DNA of 64,000 nt from Ascaris suum (lineage: Eukaryota > Nematoda > Chromadorea > Rhabditida > Ascarididae): contig CM024179.1 of the NCBI GenBank assembly GCA_013433145.1, positions 4,326,501 to 4,390,500 on the forward strand, in the 5' to 3' direction. The position numbers and the translations under genes were made by a program. Numbering within the stretch: position 1 is the stretch's first letter; each line of letters begins with the position of its first letter. The notes under the pieces were generated by a model. It did no database searches and was not told the DNA's origin. It saw only the letters and a list, made by a program, of their open reading frames with translations. Positions 47,001 through 62,000 of this stretch are shown piece by piece.

Positions 47001-50000
47001 CATACTTTGTCCACCACAGCCAACAACCTTATATGGTGGTTTCTTGTTGCCTCAGGTCTCTTCGGCTACGTCGTCGACATCATAAATTTATTTCTAGTTA
47101 CGCAAACATCTCTCAGCTGTGTCTTCAAGCTGCTGAAGCCGAGACAGTTCTTACAATATGATCTGGAATAGAGGTGTGAACTCTTGCAAATGAACCTCGC
47201 TGTTCCCAAGTGTGCGGTCTTACCTGTCAACTCTTAGAGGTACTCCTCCTTTCATAACGGTGTAGACACTGCGAGAGATTTAAAATTTGTGGACCATACT
47301 AAACTGGACTTCGCTAACCCCGAAAATCGGAAAAGAAGCATAAATAAACAACGTCCCTTATTTTATACTGCACTCTTTCAAATGTGTTGCAACGTAATAT
47401 GCATCCACTACGCCTAAGAAGATCACGACTGCAACGGTTTTTTTTTTGAAAATATGTCTGTGATGAATGAACAACGTCCCATGTCCAAAATAACGAACAA
47501 AGTTATCGTTCTACCGGTTTCTGATTGAGGGAGATCAACCGACTGTCAAGAAACGACCACAAATTTCGCGACTTAAATCTACCGCAAGTTTTCATGAATT
47601 GTGCTCAAGTTGCTTGACGTAAGGCATCTGTTTCTTTCCCAGCTTGCAGCCACTAGGTGAAAATAATCGCGACTGCCGTCACGGAATCATGCAAAAGCTG
47701 CTAAAATTATTTACTAGCTGTGCCATTGATCATGGACACTTTTCTGTTTCGTGCCGCTAACTGGATAACTGAACGAGCGATGTAAAGTACGGTCAGAGTA
47801 GACGGCAAATTCATATTTGCTTGAGGAACTCGCCAAGCCTGACACCGCCATGATAAATCAGCTTTAAAAGTTATGGCTCGTTTTCTGTTTCCGTCTGCTC
47901 ATGCTTCATGAAATGTACCGTCTGCTCATGCTGTTTCCACAAGCCTACAATATAAATTTCTACACGTATCTCTCACTTTCGATGATCTTGTACTCTGTGT
48001 GCTTCACATATTTTTGCTTTCTTCTTTTTCCTCCAACGAAAAAACATGAGACGAAATTTCTTACGAAGAATAAATTCACTAAAGTATACACTGGTGCTAC
48101 TCGCATTTCACAATGCTCAAGCAGATATTAAGGGTTCTCAAACGATGACGGCTGCTATACATGGACTTCTGAAATCCGAATGAGCTCAGCAGGTGCGCCC
48201 ACCACATTATGTGGTCCAAAGGTGGGAAGGTAGAGGTCAGTGCATCACGTCATCCTCCAACTTATGAAGCAGATCAAACGCGTGTTTTTGCGTCTATAAT
48301 TCCAGTATGGGCGGTGTCCTCTTTTTGCAAAGAACTTAATACATGAACTATGTGACCAAGGAGGAATTAGAAGCAGAAAAAACGCAAATCGTGCGAATAA
48401 TCTGGTGACGACTGAAATATGCTTATAGCTGGCAGTTTTGGCCCTTCTTTTTGCTCAAATATAGCAAGAACAACGAACGTTTAATTGCGCATAAAACCCC
48501 GTACTGTAGTTTCCTCCAGCGTGCACGGTAAAGCCAGGACTCCGCGAGAGTGACCAGTCTAAGCATTTCATCTTTGTCTTGATGAAGCATCTGAAACTAT
48601 TCGACCATGACGACACAGCTTCAAGTTTTCTTCTAGACTTTCTTTGCATGCTCCACGAAAATTTATTATCGCACGGGTCGATCAGAATACGTGTAGATAA
48701 TCTTCTTCGTTTACTTATCAGTAATTTTATCTGTATCCACTTCCAGTCAAGATCGTATTTTAATATATGCCACTGATGGGTGCTTTAAACCTTCGTCTTC
48801 CCGTCATTCAGGCAATTATCTGCTGAGCATTCATGCAGTTGAATGTTTGTGTATGTTCAGCGTGAAATGTGATGATGCAAGTAAATCCTATTTCTGGGTG
48901 CATACCGTACACACGTGGTGAGCGCTCTCTACTCGTAAAACAGCAGAGCTGCAGCCATTAAGGTGGAGGATTGTTTTGTAGACCATACCTCACTTATGCA
49001 CCTTCTGTTAAAGTTAAAGCACTTTATTACTCTGCTAAAGCAATCACTAACATCCTAATGACATCTATATCAAACAAATAAAATCTTCTAGATTGGTCGC
49101 GTGCTAAGATAGTGTCGTAACATATCTTCCTATACTGTTGGAATATTAATCACTGCTAACAGTCACTTATTGTTGACCTCTAATAAATGTCCGGGTAATT
49201 TTTCTTTGGGTGCAGTTGTTCGCTCACATTTCACTTTAAATCCTACCCCACAAGATTACAACCCTTCACATTGCATCCAAACAAGGACCACGAACACATA
49301 GCACAGATTTCATTAAAATCGGTTGAACGATAATGACCCAAAGAATTGGCACCGTAAGGATGCGTCTTGCTATGAAACAACGCATTCAGTGTCTTCTGTG
49401 TTGTGATATGTAACTTTTAGCGAGAAAGGATCACGGCCGCAGTTTCCAAAAGTGCGAAAGAAGGCGTTAAGTGAAGCGAAGCAACGAAAGAACCTGGTCA
49501 AACTGTGCAAACTTGCCAGCTCTGAAGAACGCCTTCGTCAGACCAAATGCGAAGTCGTTCTCGTTGAGGCCAAGAGCGTGAAAGAGGCACTGCAATCATG
49601 CACCGCTATCACCCAGCCGCTTTGTGAAGTTTTGTTAAGTGAATGGAGGCGAATGATGCAAAATACATTCGAAAGTGGAGCGGAGAGCTCTCACTTGCAT
49701 AACAAATATCCACTCCTATGCGATCAAAGGCGCTGCATACGCAAACATAAAACTGTTCAGCTTGAAATATTTACTAGTTGCACCACACTTGCACTCGAAC
49801 AATCTGTGACAAGACCGTCTTCATGCAAGAGGAATTCGGCTGCATCACATCGAAGAATATTAACGCCGAAAACATTGGCAGTTCGGTGCCCCTAAACTCT
49901 TTCAACGAAATTGCTTAAAAAGTAGAGTGATCGACGGAGACTTCAAAATTGAATACCGCAATGGATTATCATACGACAAAAGTGGCAATTCGCTATTTTT

Positions 50001-53000
50001 TGTTGTATGTGATTTTCTTTTCAAGAAATATCTGTACCATTCGATCTTAGTTCTATCAGAGGACATTTTCGTTTCTCGAAATGCGACAGCTTATGTCTCA
50101 TTTTCTTCATGGTTCCTTTCGCATAACTGCGATCGAGCAAGTAAACATCACCCCAGTCTCTTCTTGTAATGAAGTTAATGAAATCTCGCCTACTGCAAGC
50201 ATACCTTGCAAAAGAGTCTGGGATCCAACCGAGCTAGCTGATGAGGAAGCAGTGCCCGATAATGTTCGAAAATTCCACCAAATGACGTCCTGAAGAATGA
50301 TCAGTTAAAGTCACCTCGTACTTCAGCTCAGGAATAGCAGGCGAATCTCTACGGCCGAAATCAAAAGACAACCCCAACAACTCAAGTATCAGAAATCATT
50401 AAGACCCGATAAATAAAGATGCATGCTTTTTTATCGACACAACCACCCAGATGTTACGATAGGTTACTCCATGAACTAAACCCATCGCATCGCACTAAGC
50501 ACAGCGCAATAATAAAGCATTTAAACTCCCACTTATATATTCCTGCAGGTGAAAGATCCTTTCTGAGAGGTGAAAGAACAGCTGATGCAGTTGTGGCGTA
50601 GAAAAATTTACTTACTAGTTGTTTAACTTCAGATCAAGCTGTAGATTGCGAATTCAATCAAGTTGCATGAAACGCTTATGAGGGACAGACGTTAATTAAA
50701 GAGGACAACCTCCTGAGGAGCCTTAAAAGTATGCTGTTATTTCTCCACTAACTGCCCAACAAATGAGGCAAAGACTGTTTACTTAAATAGCAAAAATTTT
50801 TGCAACGGGTAGAAATGTACCTTTCTAGCGAACACATCCACCTTTCATCAACACTTATCCGCCAACTTCCGAATTATAGAACATATTAAAGGGAGCTAGA
50901 GAAATGATGCGCTCTTATGCATATATCGCCTTTACCCATGTCAAAAGTGTTCAGTTGCGGGAATTAAAACTTGTCACTCAGCATCCCTGTATATGCACAG
51001 AATTCCTCACCTGAAATCGCCGATGAATTTTTAGATGATCACTTACCTAGCGCCTCTTCAGTGTGCTCGAGCTTTGTTCGAGTACGTTTACACAAAACGA
51101 GAACCACCTTCAGTTATGTGTTGCTTTGTTTTCTCAAAAGAAGCTTATTTTATAATAGAGCATGAAAAAGCGCACGCTAGAATTGTGCACAGGAAACGAC
51201 CAACCTTGATGGAAAGCCAGCTTGCATTACCCTCACAACGCTGGCCATGCCGGCGCATTTCAGCTGATCCATAATGGCAGCCCCATCAAACTTGCCCGCC
51301 GTCATCTCCGAGTTCGGCTTGATACATCTTACGAAATGTGTTCCCTGTAACTGTCATGAGATTCTCACAACAATCAGCCATTTAGAAACGCTTTTCCCTC
51401 CACGACCTGTGCACTAGTCAACTCTGCTTTTGCAGCAAACCGTGAAGGTGATCGCCTCAGGCTGAAATTGTACACTCAATTTTTACAACAGCGATATTTT
51501 TGTGTCATTCGCCTGCTCACCTTGCAGATTTCGGTCTCTGTGGTAGCCGTTAGCATAGACTGTAAGTCAAAGGGCTAGGGCGGAAATGCAGCGCATTTTG
51601 TGAGGCGTGCCTATTTACTTGAGATTTTGATAACTTGTTGCTTAGCATCCCAGCAGCAAAACGTGCCTTTTGGCATTGTGATAAGGAAAACGACCACTTA
51701 ACCTAGCATGTCCTGTGTAGAATGTGTTGCTTTTTTAGGGGAGAGAGGGGGAGATGGCCTAGTCTCTTTCATTGACAGCACTTTGCTATTTTATGCCGTT
51801 CTCAAATGACAATTGTCCTGCTATTACACTTGCCTGCTGAATGCCGATGAAATTGGCAAAGGTCACACTGCTGCACGGTACCCCGTAAAACGCTCTTGCA
51901 GGAAGTATCGTGGGGACCGTCAATCATCGCTTTCTGTGAACTGCTTTTTACTGCCGGTTCTTTCGTCGGCTGTGCATTCTCTATAGTCCTTTTTTGTGCT
52001 TGAGTGTTGTTTGCATATCAAATGAATGATATAGCATTACGAGGCCCACTGTTCGCGCCACTAAATCTCATATACATACTGTCACAGATATGATATGAAA
52101 TCGGAAGGAATTCACAAGACTACTGTCATTTGCATGGAGAGGTCTCTGATTAATAAAAAAAGGGTATGGACCATAACGTTTGGGAAACTGCTGATGATTA
52201 ACCGGATTCCTCGTCAATTTTGTTGAAGGTGAAAGGTACAGTACACGGCAATTTGACAAAGTAAACGAAGTTAACGGAAGTTAATATAGTATAAGTCATG
52301 CTGACACAAGGTCCCACTATTAAAACGTGGCATAGTGGCATTGTGTTCTCTTCCAGTTCTCCAGCAGCAGCTGATCACAACTGTCCTCCTCTTCCACTCC
52401 TCAACCCCACCCCCTCCCCCTTGCTCTTGCTCGCATCTGTAACATCGGAAATTTGTTGGTCCGCAATTTTTGGCGAATTCCATACGTTGTACTCGTGTGT
52501 TCACATCAAGCTAAACAACCGTCCAGTTTCTATTTTGCTAAGTTTCCTTCTGCTGGAATTGCAAACGTACCGTGCGGCGAAGTTTGTCGACCAATATGTC
52601 CAATTGTAGGCGAAATTTTCTACTAACTGACTCCGCAAGCAATTTCTTCGAGGAGGAAGCTGATTTCGGGGCATTCGTCGGAAGATCTGTCCGGTGGAAC
52701 AGCGTGGCAATTAATGGATTCCTTAAAACAGTTCCTGATGTTCTAAACAACAGCAGCGACACTTCGAAACGCGATATTCTCCACATTTAACACAATTTGC
52801 ACCATGAAAGTTCACTTTGCCAAGGTCGTATTTGAGCCTCAGTATGTGCATATACGTGCGTCTATTTTTTTCTGAAAGCCTCGAGTGCGAAGACAATGAG
52901 ATTAAAGTGGCGAATGTAATGTGCATCATACGCTTACGTTCTCACCACATTATCCATAGAGCATCAAAAACGTTAGGTTTTAAAGGATGTAAAACTTTAC

Positions 53001-56000
53001 ATGCATCTTATACCGGCAGGCATTACACCAATTAAATTGCAGATGTTTGCGGTTTCTTTCTACGACTTGCGAAGGTTATTCGTCAGATAAGCGAGACGCA
53101 AATGAGTATCGTGGCTAACCCCTATGGCATGTTACATTGCAGGCGCTTCAGTAGAAAGTCGGTCCACACGACGGCCGAACGAACGAAAAGCTGCTGGAGT
53201 TACCGGATCAGAAATGATTCAGAAAGGAACAACCAGAAACTTAATAAGGTGCTTTCATTTCACTTCCAAATTATCCTTCACCACCGACCTGATGAGTATG
53301 AATTAGACATGGGCAATCCTCTTCACAACAACAGCGGGCAAGAGGGCCTTTGGAAATTTCGACGTCTTTGGAAAGTAAACAGCTATCAGCTGTTAAACGA
53401 CCAATGAGTGAAGTCAAAGTCAGAACCCTTAGTGTCTTTTCCAGTAGGACTCACTGTTTTTCTGATTTAGTTCAAAGTAGGTGTCTGAAATTTTTCCCTT
53501 GCAAGAGGGACTTGCAAATTTGTTTTCTACTTAATTTTCTGCTCTAAGCTCTCAAAGTTAAGTTTCTTATTATAAACTCAGCAACTCGACGCAAAGTTTC
53601 CTTTCCAAATTCTTAGTGCACAACGTTTCTGAAAAAGGTTCCAAAAGATGTGTGAAGCCACCGTTTTGTTCTACCTCAGCTGCAAGTATCCAGTTTTCAT
53701 CAGTCGGCACGATGTACGGAACTCGTCCCTTAGAAACCCAGCGGCTCCATGACCAAATCATTACTAAGACCTGTTATCAAGTCCTCGAAAAAACTGTTAC
53801 ATTGGATCAACTCCTCCAGTGGTCATTCACATATTTGGTGTTTTAATCCAAGAGCCAAATTTTAATAGAATTTTGGAACCCACGTGCTTTGTTCCATAAG
53901 ACTATTAAGCGAAACGTGCAACGAGTCGCTATTCTTTTCCAAAAACAGTCTCGTATCATAGCATACAGGAGCGGCGTAATGACGAACAACGAAGCCCTCA
54001 TCGTCCTGCATTGCTCGCTGCTCGCGAATCTTCGAAAGACGCGGCGCCTGAAGGAGGAATCGTTTCGAACCCATCTCAGCTTTCAGTGACTCCAAATTCC
54101 ACGGAGCTACAGGCATAAAGAAATCGATGCAATTTATTATTCAATAGAACAACTCTGACTTTCCAATTCGGATCCTAAGGAAAAAAGAAATTCAAAATGA
54201 AAGTAGAACGAAAGGTGGAAGTGCAGAATTTAGATCAATCCGTGAGAATGAACTTCTTATGCAGCAATAAATTGTTTCTGAACATAATTCTGTGCGGTGT
54301 GAATGATGAAACAGTACAGCCATCACTGTACAAATATAACTGTGCAACATCGGGTATTAGATGCAACATCATGAGAACTGTTTAGCAGGATATGAATCTG
54401 ACCACGAGGAGAGCGTGATTCCGATGTGCTTGATGAACACTTGCTGTAAAATGTTTACATGACGGACGTGGTAGGCGAGCTTCATCATCCAACAGTATGA
54501 AGAGACCATTCGGTTTACGCTCGAAAAGATCTGAAGATCAAAGATAGTTTAATGTAGGTTGCTCTAGCGACGAATGATCAGAACCAATAAGCTGCGCTAA
54601 GCAAACGCTCTTTAAATCGCAGGTTGACTACGCGAATTGGAAGCTTCCATCGCAGGAATTTGTTAGCACTTAGATACGTTTGATGAAATGTTATACGACC
54701 CGATGAGAGGTATATTTTCCGTCTTCAGAACTTCAGCAGGATATGAAGCCGATATGACAACTAGCACAATACGCTTCGATTCCGTGGCAGAAGCGTTTAT
54801 TCCTCAATAACCTTGGCAACGTTCGTCTCAAATATCGAGATATGGTTAGATTTTAACAGCAAGCTCAATTATGTCGTCAGGACAAGCGCGCAGAGATTGT
54901 TCTGCAAATTTGAACTCCAGAGTTAAAACAGGACGCTCAGCTAGGAAGTAAGTGGTAAAATGAGCTCCTGTGCTAACTTCCTTATGGTCAAACCCGGCGG
55001 AGTTCATACTTTCGGTCGTGGAATGTGACTAAAAGTACTTTTCTTAACACCCTGTTTGGAAGTCAATGCCTCACTTGCAATTCCATCACCCGTATACCAA
55101 TGAAATCAAGAGGTAATGCTCGATTTGTATTTTTGATGTCATTGTTGCCCAGTTATTTGGTTTGCTGGAATGAAAGCAAACTTCGCCGCAGAAAGTCTTA
55201 TCGCAGTTGAGAATGAATTCCCAGCTGAACTCTTGCACTAAACGACACACCTATGCATTCTTGATTGTCTGAGTATTTGACCCGTTCGAAGCGAAGTCCT
55301 TCTCTCATATAAAGATCCTGCTCGTTGCGTAGAATGCACTCGTTGAAGAAATGTTGCAACTTCTCATTCGAGAAGTTTATACAAAACTGTTCAAAAGAGT
55401 TCACCGAAAAGAATTCTGCAAAAATCGCTATTTTAGCAACACGGCGCAATTTAATAAACTTTGTCGCAACTATTGGTGGCGTAGTTCCTTCGAATTGGTG
55501 CATTTCGTGCAATTCCCAAGTACGACCCTTCACCCACACTAATCTCGTCAGCGACACCCCAAAGTGTCACTATATGGGAGGCGACAATTTTTTGACTTGT
55601 CGCAAACGGAGGTACTAAAATATTGACCACACCGGTTGCTTTGTCCACGGTAGTTCAACAAAGCATAATCTCCGTTTGTATGCTTCTCCAGGTTTTAAAA
55701 CCCACATTTTGTTGCAGTCAGATCCTCATGTATTTGTGGATGTATTTATGTGTCTGTGTGTCTTATAACTCGGTAATTAAAGTTCGTAGAATCTGCATTC
55801 GACGCGCTAGCTGCGAGCGAACTGAATGAATAGTCTGAATTCAAAGAAAATACACAAAGATTGTCTGTATTAACTGCAAAGTATATACCGTACTGTCGCT
55901 TTATGCATTCCTCTACTAGATTTAGATTATCACCACTGTTGAAGTGATTTGCTCTTTATGTGCCCACCACTGGTGCAAATGTTGGCAGACGCTTGTGAAT

Positions 56001-59000
56001 GCATCCGATCTAATATGTGAACGATTCCTCACTGCAAGTGGAAGTTTGAAAAAAAGGTGTACTATTAACAGCATTATTTGTTGATGGAATGAGCTTGAAG
56101 GGCTTCAGCAGATCAGCCATTTCCCGGGAAAGGAGCATTTCTGGCTATTTCGGCTTGACTTTTGCCGCTAGTTTCTCTCAAGCTTTTAAACAAACTAATA
56201 TAAAAGGATATGATGGTGATAGTGATGGAAATTGATGATATTTGAACTCAACGTATAGTGTGACCGGCAAAGATTCCAGCCGGTGAAATGAACAAACGCA
56301 CCACGTAGTGATAGCAAACAAATGTCGATACGTTCAGGGTCCACTTTTTCAAATCATAAGAGAAAGATGTTGTTGCTGTTATCGAACACGTCGGTTTTTC
56401 CCAATGAGGATAGGATGCCATCTGTAGAACCTAATTTTAAGGAAAGGGCTCTTGGAAAGCACATAGTGTTGCCCAAATATTTTGGGTGACATGCCACTGA
56501 AACTAGATCAAATATTCGCCGTACTCTTTGCAGCATGTTTCGCAGTCGGAGATAACTTAAGGGGGGCAGACCAACAGCTGCGATGTGGTGTAATTTGGGA
56601 ACACAGTTTTGCCCCATTAGAACACCACCGCTTCGGAGAATGGGCAATTAAACTTTTCATCATTTCCTGAAAACCTGTGTTAATGAAGATAAGTTTTGCT
56701 TTCAGCACGGTACGTATGAATTTCTCCTATTCGGACAAAACTACGAGTCCAGCGTTTATGAAAGCAGGATTCACTTCTAGGCATTTAAAGGTTGTCGCTT
56801 GAAAACCCCTGACTCGATATCCAAGGTAAGGATAGCGCCTTTATGTGTCTGAAAACACCGTCCCTCATCCTCATCTGGCACTAACAATTAGAAGCATTGG
56901 TGATTAACCCTTCAATCTCTTCAATACCATGACCACATCTCAGTTCTTATATCTTGTTTGTACGGTCACGCTTATCATTTGTCACAAGATTTTGTTTCAA
57001 AAATCGCTACCGTTCTCCACCAACTACTCGTCACCTGCACTAGACAGAAGCGGAAACTGTTTTCGCCGCACGCCTGCATTAGAAACCAGAGACGTGCAAA
57101 TCGTTATTATTTTGTAAATCTTGTCATTCGCCATGTATCCGAGGAATCAGTTTGACTCAGTCAACGGAACCGTTGCTGAAATTGATTTGTTCTCCGAAGA
57201 TTCGCCTTTTGTATGGTTTACTTTCAGGCTAGAAGAACCGTTTTAGCAATTACGACGTCCCTCTCTGTCATTGCTTTCGTTGGAAAGTATCTTGTAATTT
57301 ACCAAAACCAGCGGCGTCCAGCACGCCGATGTACGTGGCACTTTCCGTGAATGGAATGGATGAATTGATCCAAGAGACAATCTGATCGAAGAGGCGACTG
57401 TAGATCGCCTTTGCCAACGCGTCCCTTGCCGCGCAAGCTTCACTCATCTTCAACGGAACTCTGAAACATCCAGTCAACTTTACCTCGCTTAGACTACCTT
57501 CTTTTCGAAAGGAAGAGGCATCCAAAGGCATATTATGAGCCATAACAAAGAAGGAATGCACCCGTTGAGCATGCTAAGACTCATTCGCGTCCTGCTCATG
57601 TATTTCCGAGCGACTTCACATAATTTGTGATGTGTTGGTGATTAATTCCTGAAACATGGATCGTGAAACACGATTGCACCTCCCCCCCCCCCCCCCCCCC
57701 GATGTTTGACATCGACACACCACACTACTCCCTATCCTGCGTTACAAAGTTCTCTGACACGGTAGAATCGAATGTACAAGCAAATCTTTTCACCCACCTA
57801 TCTCCCGCCCGTAGTTGTTGATCCCACTCGACAAATACATGTTGCATCCATTACACGAGCCCGCCGATTACAAAGATTCTTTACGTCTACACCCCCCCCC
57901 CCTTCTCTCTCCAGCTCATTGTTCAAGTTTTTTCCCACTTCTTCAGTCATCCTCAACACTTCTGTTTTAAATAGGAGCCTCTTTGGGATTAATGCCTTCA
58001 CCCACCACTTTCACAAGTCCTGTCGCACCATCTCATCCATGCCTAATCCTTTTCCGTTTTTCATAGCCCGTTTTGTATGCCAGTATATCACCTAATACTT
58101 TTCCTTCCTCCACCAGCCCCGATAATCGCTGGGCACTCACATTAAATGACATCATTTGGGCCATCTTCAGAGCTGTTCCTCTAAGAGTTTGCTTCCGGAG
58201 ATGTTGCGGCTGCAGCTGTTACAACCACACTCCGAAGCTGGACGGAAGACTACAGTGCTAATGATGGAGAGGAGGTCATCAGCGACTATCCAGTTTGATT
58301 CCAGTGAGAAAGAGATGAGTGATACGGCGACATTTATTGCCGCAAAATTGCTAGCACACGCAGAAAAAGATGCGAAGCTGGACGGTGGAAATGAATTTTT
58401 CACCTAGCCTTCGGGAGGAAAATTGCGAAAGACGCTATTGTTCCCCTCGTTGACGAGGAGAAAGGACGCCTCTCCACCCATCCTGCCTTTTCATTACGCC
58501 TTTATTCTCGTGATACACGCTATAGCTACTTGTGCTAAGGCGATCTTCTACAACTAGCTTCTCATTGTCTTCGACATTCTTTCAAGGACCGTGATCGATC
58601 GTTGACCGGCAGATTGCTTCGCTTCGAGTGGCGTTATCTCCCGCGTAAGCTCGGCCGCAGACTTGAGATGGTGCTGTCGTATGCTTTGGCCAACTGCTTG
58701 TGAAAATCAATCGGAAGAAATTTCCTGCTGTCAGAAATCCGTTCAATGAGCAGAGCCTATTTCGTGAACGAAGTCGTCTTATTAAGTGCAGATGTGTGCT
58801 ACAGAAAATTGAGTCGCATAGTTTGGGTCATTTTGGGATGATCTCCGACGAAGACATCGTGTAGTGTTCTGAAATACTGCTAAGCTCACTGAGCGTGTTC
58901 TCTTTAGAGAGCCATAATATTTCTAGCCTTCCTTAGTCTTATTGTCCCTCTGCGCCTCTTTTGCCCTGTCGTGATAAGGGGAGTACCGACTCATGGCTCC

Positions 59001-62000
59001 TAGGAAAATTACTTTTCTTCTGAAGCTTCTCCCACACGCAACAGACATGAAAGGCACTTCTCGAATATCTTGAATCATGTAAGCAGCAGAAGGAATCTTA
59101 GAAGCCCAACTCACGGGGACCACGGCTTTCCTTGTCCCTTCTCACAAGAGGATGCTCATAGTTCATAACTGCTCGATACACCGTTACTTCAACGGCTAAA
59201 GCAGTGACACAGCAGAAGACAGCTGTAGAATGGCATTCAAAGCACTTTGGCAATCCACACTCGGAGATTATTTATATAACTTACAAATAAAGTGTTCCCT
59301 TAGCGCCGCCTTTCGTGGGTTGCATTACACGTGTTAATAACTCACGACGTAGATCCCCCCCATCGACTCCCAGAAGAAATGACGCATTGCTGAGGGAAGG
59401 CTCACTTGCCGAATCGATCGCGCATTTCCCTATAAAAAGGACACATAGGTGCATACCTCTGAATAGCATGCTAACGTCCAGGAGTGAAGGATTTTTCAAT
59501 AAGAGCAGAATGGTGTTTGCACCTTGCGTGATGTAAAACTGTCATTCTTCTTGCAATCCAAACTGAACGAGATTTCAAAAATTTGTTCCACAACCGCGTA
59601 TAATGTGGAGGTTTGCAAACCGCAACGTTTGAACGCCTGCTCTCAAATTAAAATATTCCTCTCGCTTGGTTTAGGAGATTCACTGCCGGATTCGTGCAAC
59701 GGAGAAATCAACACCCCTTATGTCTTGAGTTCCGTTAAGTGTGGAGACTATTTTGCAAATTCACTGACTGAGCAACGATGATACATTGTATAATACTGTG
59801 CCTTTCTTGGGGCGAAGACTTAGAAGTTGAGGATGAAAAAAAACAGTAAGCGTTTCTAGACTAAGCGTTTTTTCGATTTTTTTCCAGGAAGGTGCGTGAA
59901 TGGACTGTTGTTATTTCTCGCACTGACAACGGTAGCTGATTTGAAGTGTCCCATATGGGATATGCGCTTGTCGCTTTTGCTCTTCGCTAGATGGTGTGCG
60001 GAACTAAAGTGAAACATGAGGACAGTAGAATGACGATGCAAAATCGAATGCGAAGCAAATATATGGAAATGTGGCGACCTTCAAAAATTGAGGTATGACC
60101 GCAACACTTGTTTAACTTCATCGAATACGAATTGTGTTGAATGTAGCGGCAGTAAAGTCCGCAGGCTGAAGGTATTATAACGCGGCGCATTAGGCAGACG
60201 CTGCCGGCTTCTTAGCGCTAAAACCACGACGTAGAGTTTTTGGAGCAGTTTCAGCGCAGAACTGTTGAAACGACAGCCCGTTTCTGATCACTGGACCATC
60301 GATCTTCAGCAGCAGTCAATCATCAAGTGACAGACGAATGCTTTGAATTTATAAACAACATTCACAGAATTGAATTATGCCTGAATCCCTGGAATACAAT
60401 ATCTCCGAGGCAAATTGGTTTCCGACGGCAGTACCGAACATCACTTCTTTCTACGGGAAGCCACTAAGAGAGAACGACCCGCTAATTTTTCGATCAGACA
60501 TCGTCGTCCTGCGATGAAGACGAATATCAACAAGACATCAACAAGCTCGTTTGCCTTATAAGGCGAAGGTTTCTTAAGTAGGTGAGATACCGCGTTTGCG
60601 GTGTCATCACGGGAAGGATTTTGTTCCGGGTATGACTGCAGTGTATCTGAAGAACCATGGTTATTGTGTCTGGCTGAGCTGGTCCATAAATGTGCCACAT
60701 TCCCTAGGCCATTAAAAACCTGCACATGCCATTCAAAACTCGAGAAAAATGATTTGGAATGAAGGAATGTATTCAGTTCGATCATACCTCTGAAGTCATC
60801 GACCTTTTCAGAAAAGTGGATGTTACCAAGGTGAAGCACAGCGGCGACACATTCAAAAACATGGTCCACTTGTTCAGAAGAGAGGCCGAGTTTGGAAAAC
60901 GCAGAGACTAGACGCCCGAAATCGTCATAATCGTCAACCACAACGTCGCTTAGATCAGTGTCCTGGAAGAAATTCCTTCTATGGGCTGCTCTCATATTAA
61001 GTACATGAAGCATATACAGCTACTTATAATTACGCAATACACTGGAAGTTAGGAATGCGGTCGAAAAGACGTATAAAGATTTCCCAGCTGAGTTGGAACC
61101 GCCCTTCGATGCTGATGACGTTGTAATGACTGATCAGGCCGGTTGTGAGGTTCTAACGAGGAAACAGTTCCTGAGACAGCGGAATACAAGCTGCTTATAT
61201 GATTCTGCTGAAGATGCGCTACATAGTGTTGTTATAGTCGTAATTTTTAGCGTTGGAATCTTTCATAAGATATGATGAAAGTGCCAGTATGTAAGAAGAT
61301 GAAAATTATACCATTTGTCCTCTACGAAACGCAGGAATCTTGTTATGAGATTCGACGCTAGCGAAGAACTGAGCGCGCCCTTGTTTAAATACTGAAATTC
61401 GATAGCGGTGATGTGAAAGAATTTAGGTAATAAAGCACCTAGTTGCTTTAGAGGAGGAAAGGCTGCCTAATGTCTCAGAGATGGAGTCAGTTTTCTGGGA
61501 GAAATTCTTAATAATGAGGTGAACATTTCACTTTTACAGTGATGCAGCGCTCCCGTTCACTGCCTACTAAGTGCTTATTTAGAAGGCATGAAAACAAGTA
61601 CAGAAAGCAATGGTGGATTACATCAAGTCACATATATTTTCTCTCTACCATTTCCCATTGAGAGAGTTCCCGCTCATCCACAGGAGCGCAGCAATCCCTC
61701 CTGTTACCTCTACGAAGACACCAAATGGCAGTAGGATGAAGGCAAATCTGCTGCTGTGCCACTGAGATTACCAACTTGACATGCCTTCGGAAAACTGTAT
61801 AAGGGCGAAACAGTGGATACATACTCAGCCTTTTTTCTGGCCCTCTTCAACCTCTCCTATCTATGAGGTTTGGTTGTTGGCACGTGGACGAACTTGTATT
61901 GAGCATTCAAATGGGTTGGAAACTCCAGAAATTCCTGGAGAAAACGTTTTCAGGACATTCACACGAAAAAAAGCCAGCGGTATAGCTTAGTGACAATCAT

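Noticed and set aside
49452..49895. 147-codon plus-strand ORF that looked like a nested coiled-coil gene in a myosin intron
   Set aside because: The minus strand of 49494-49589 encodes the myosin VI converter ([13 protein letters not shown]) with proper splice sites, so this ORF is an antisense shadow.
50081..50293. Plus-strand ORF with a natural-looking C-terminal end
   Set aside because: Its end overlaps the minus-strand myosin exon 50205-50289 ([11 protein letters not shown]), so it is a shadow.
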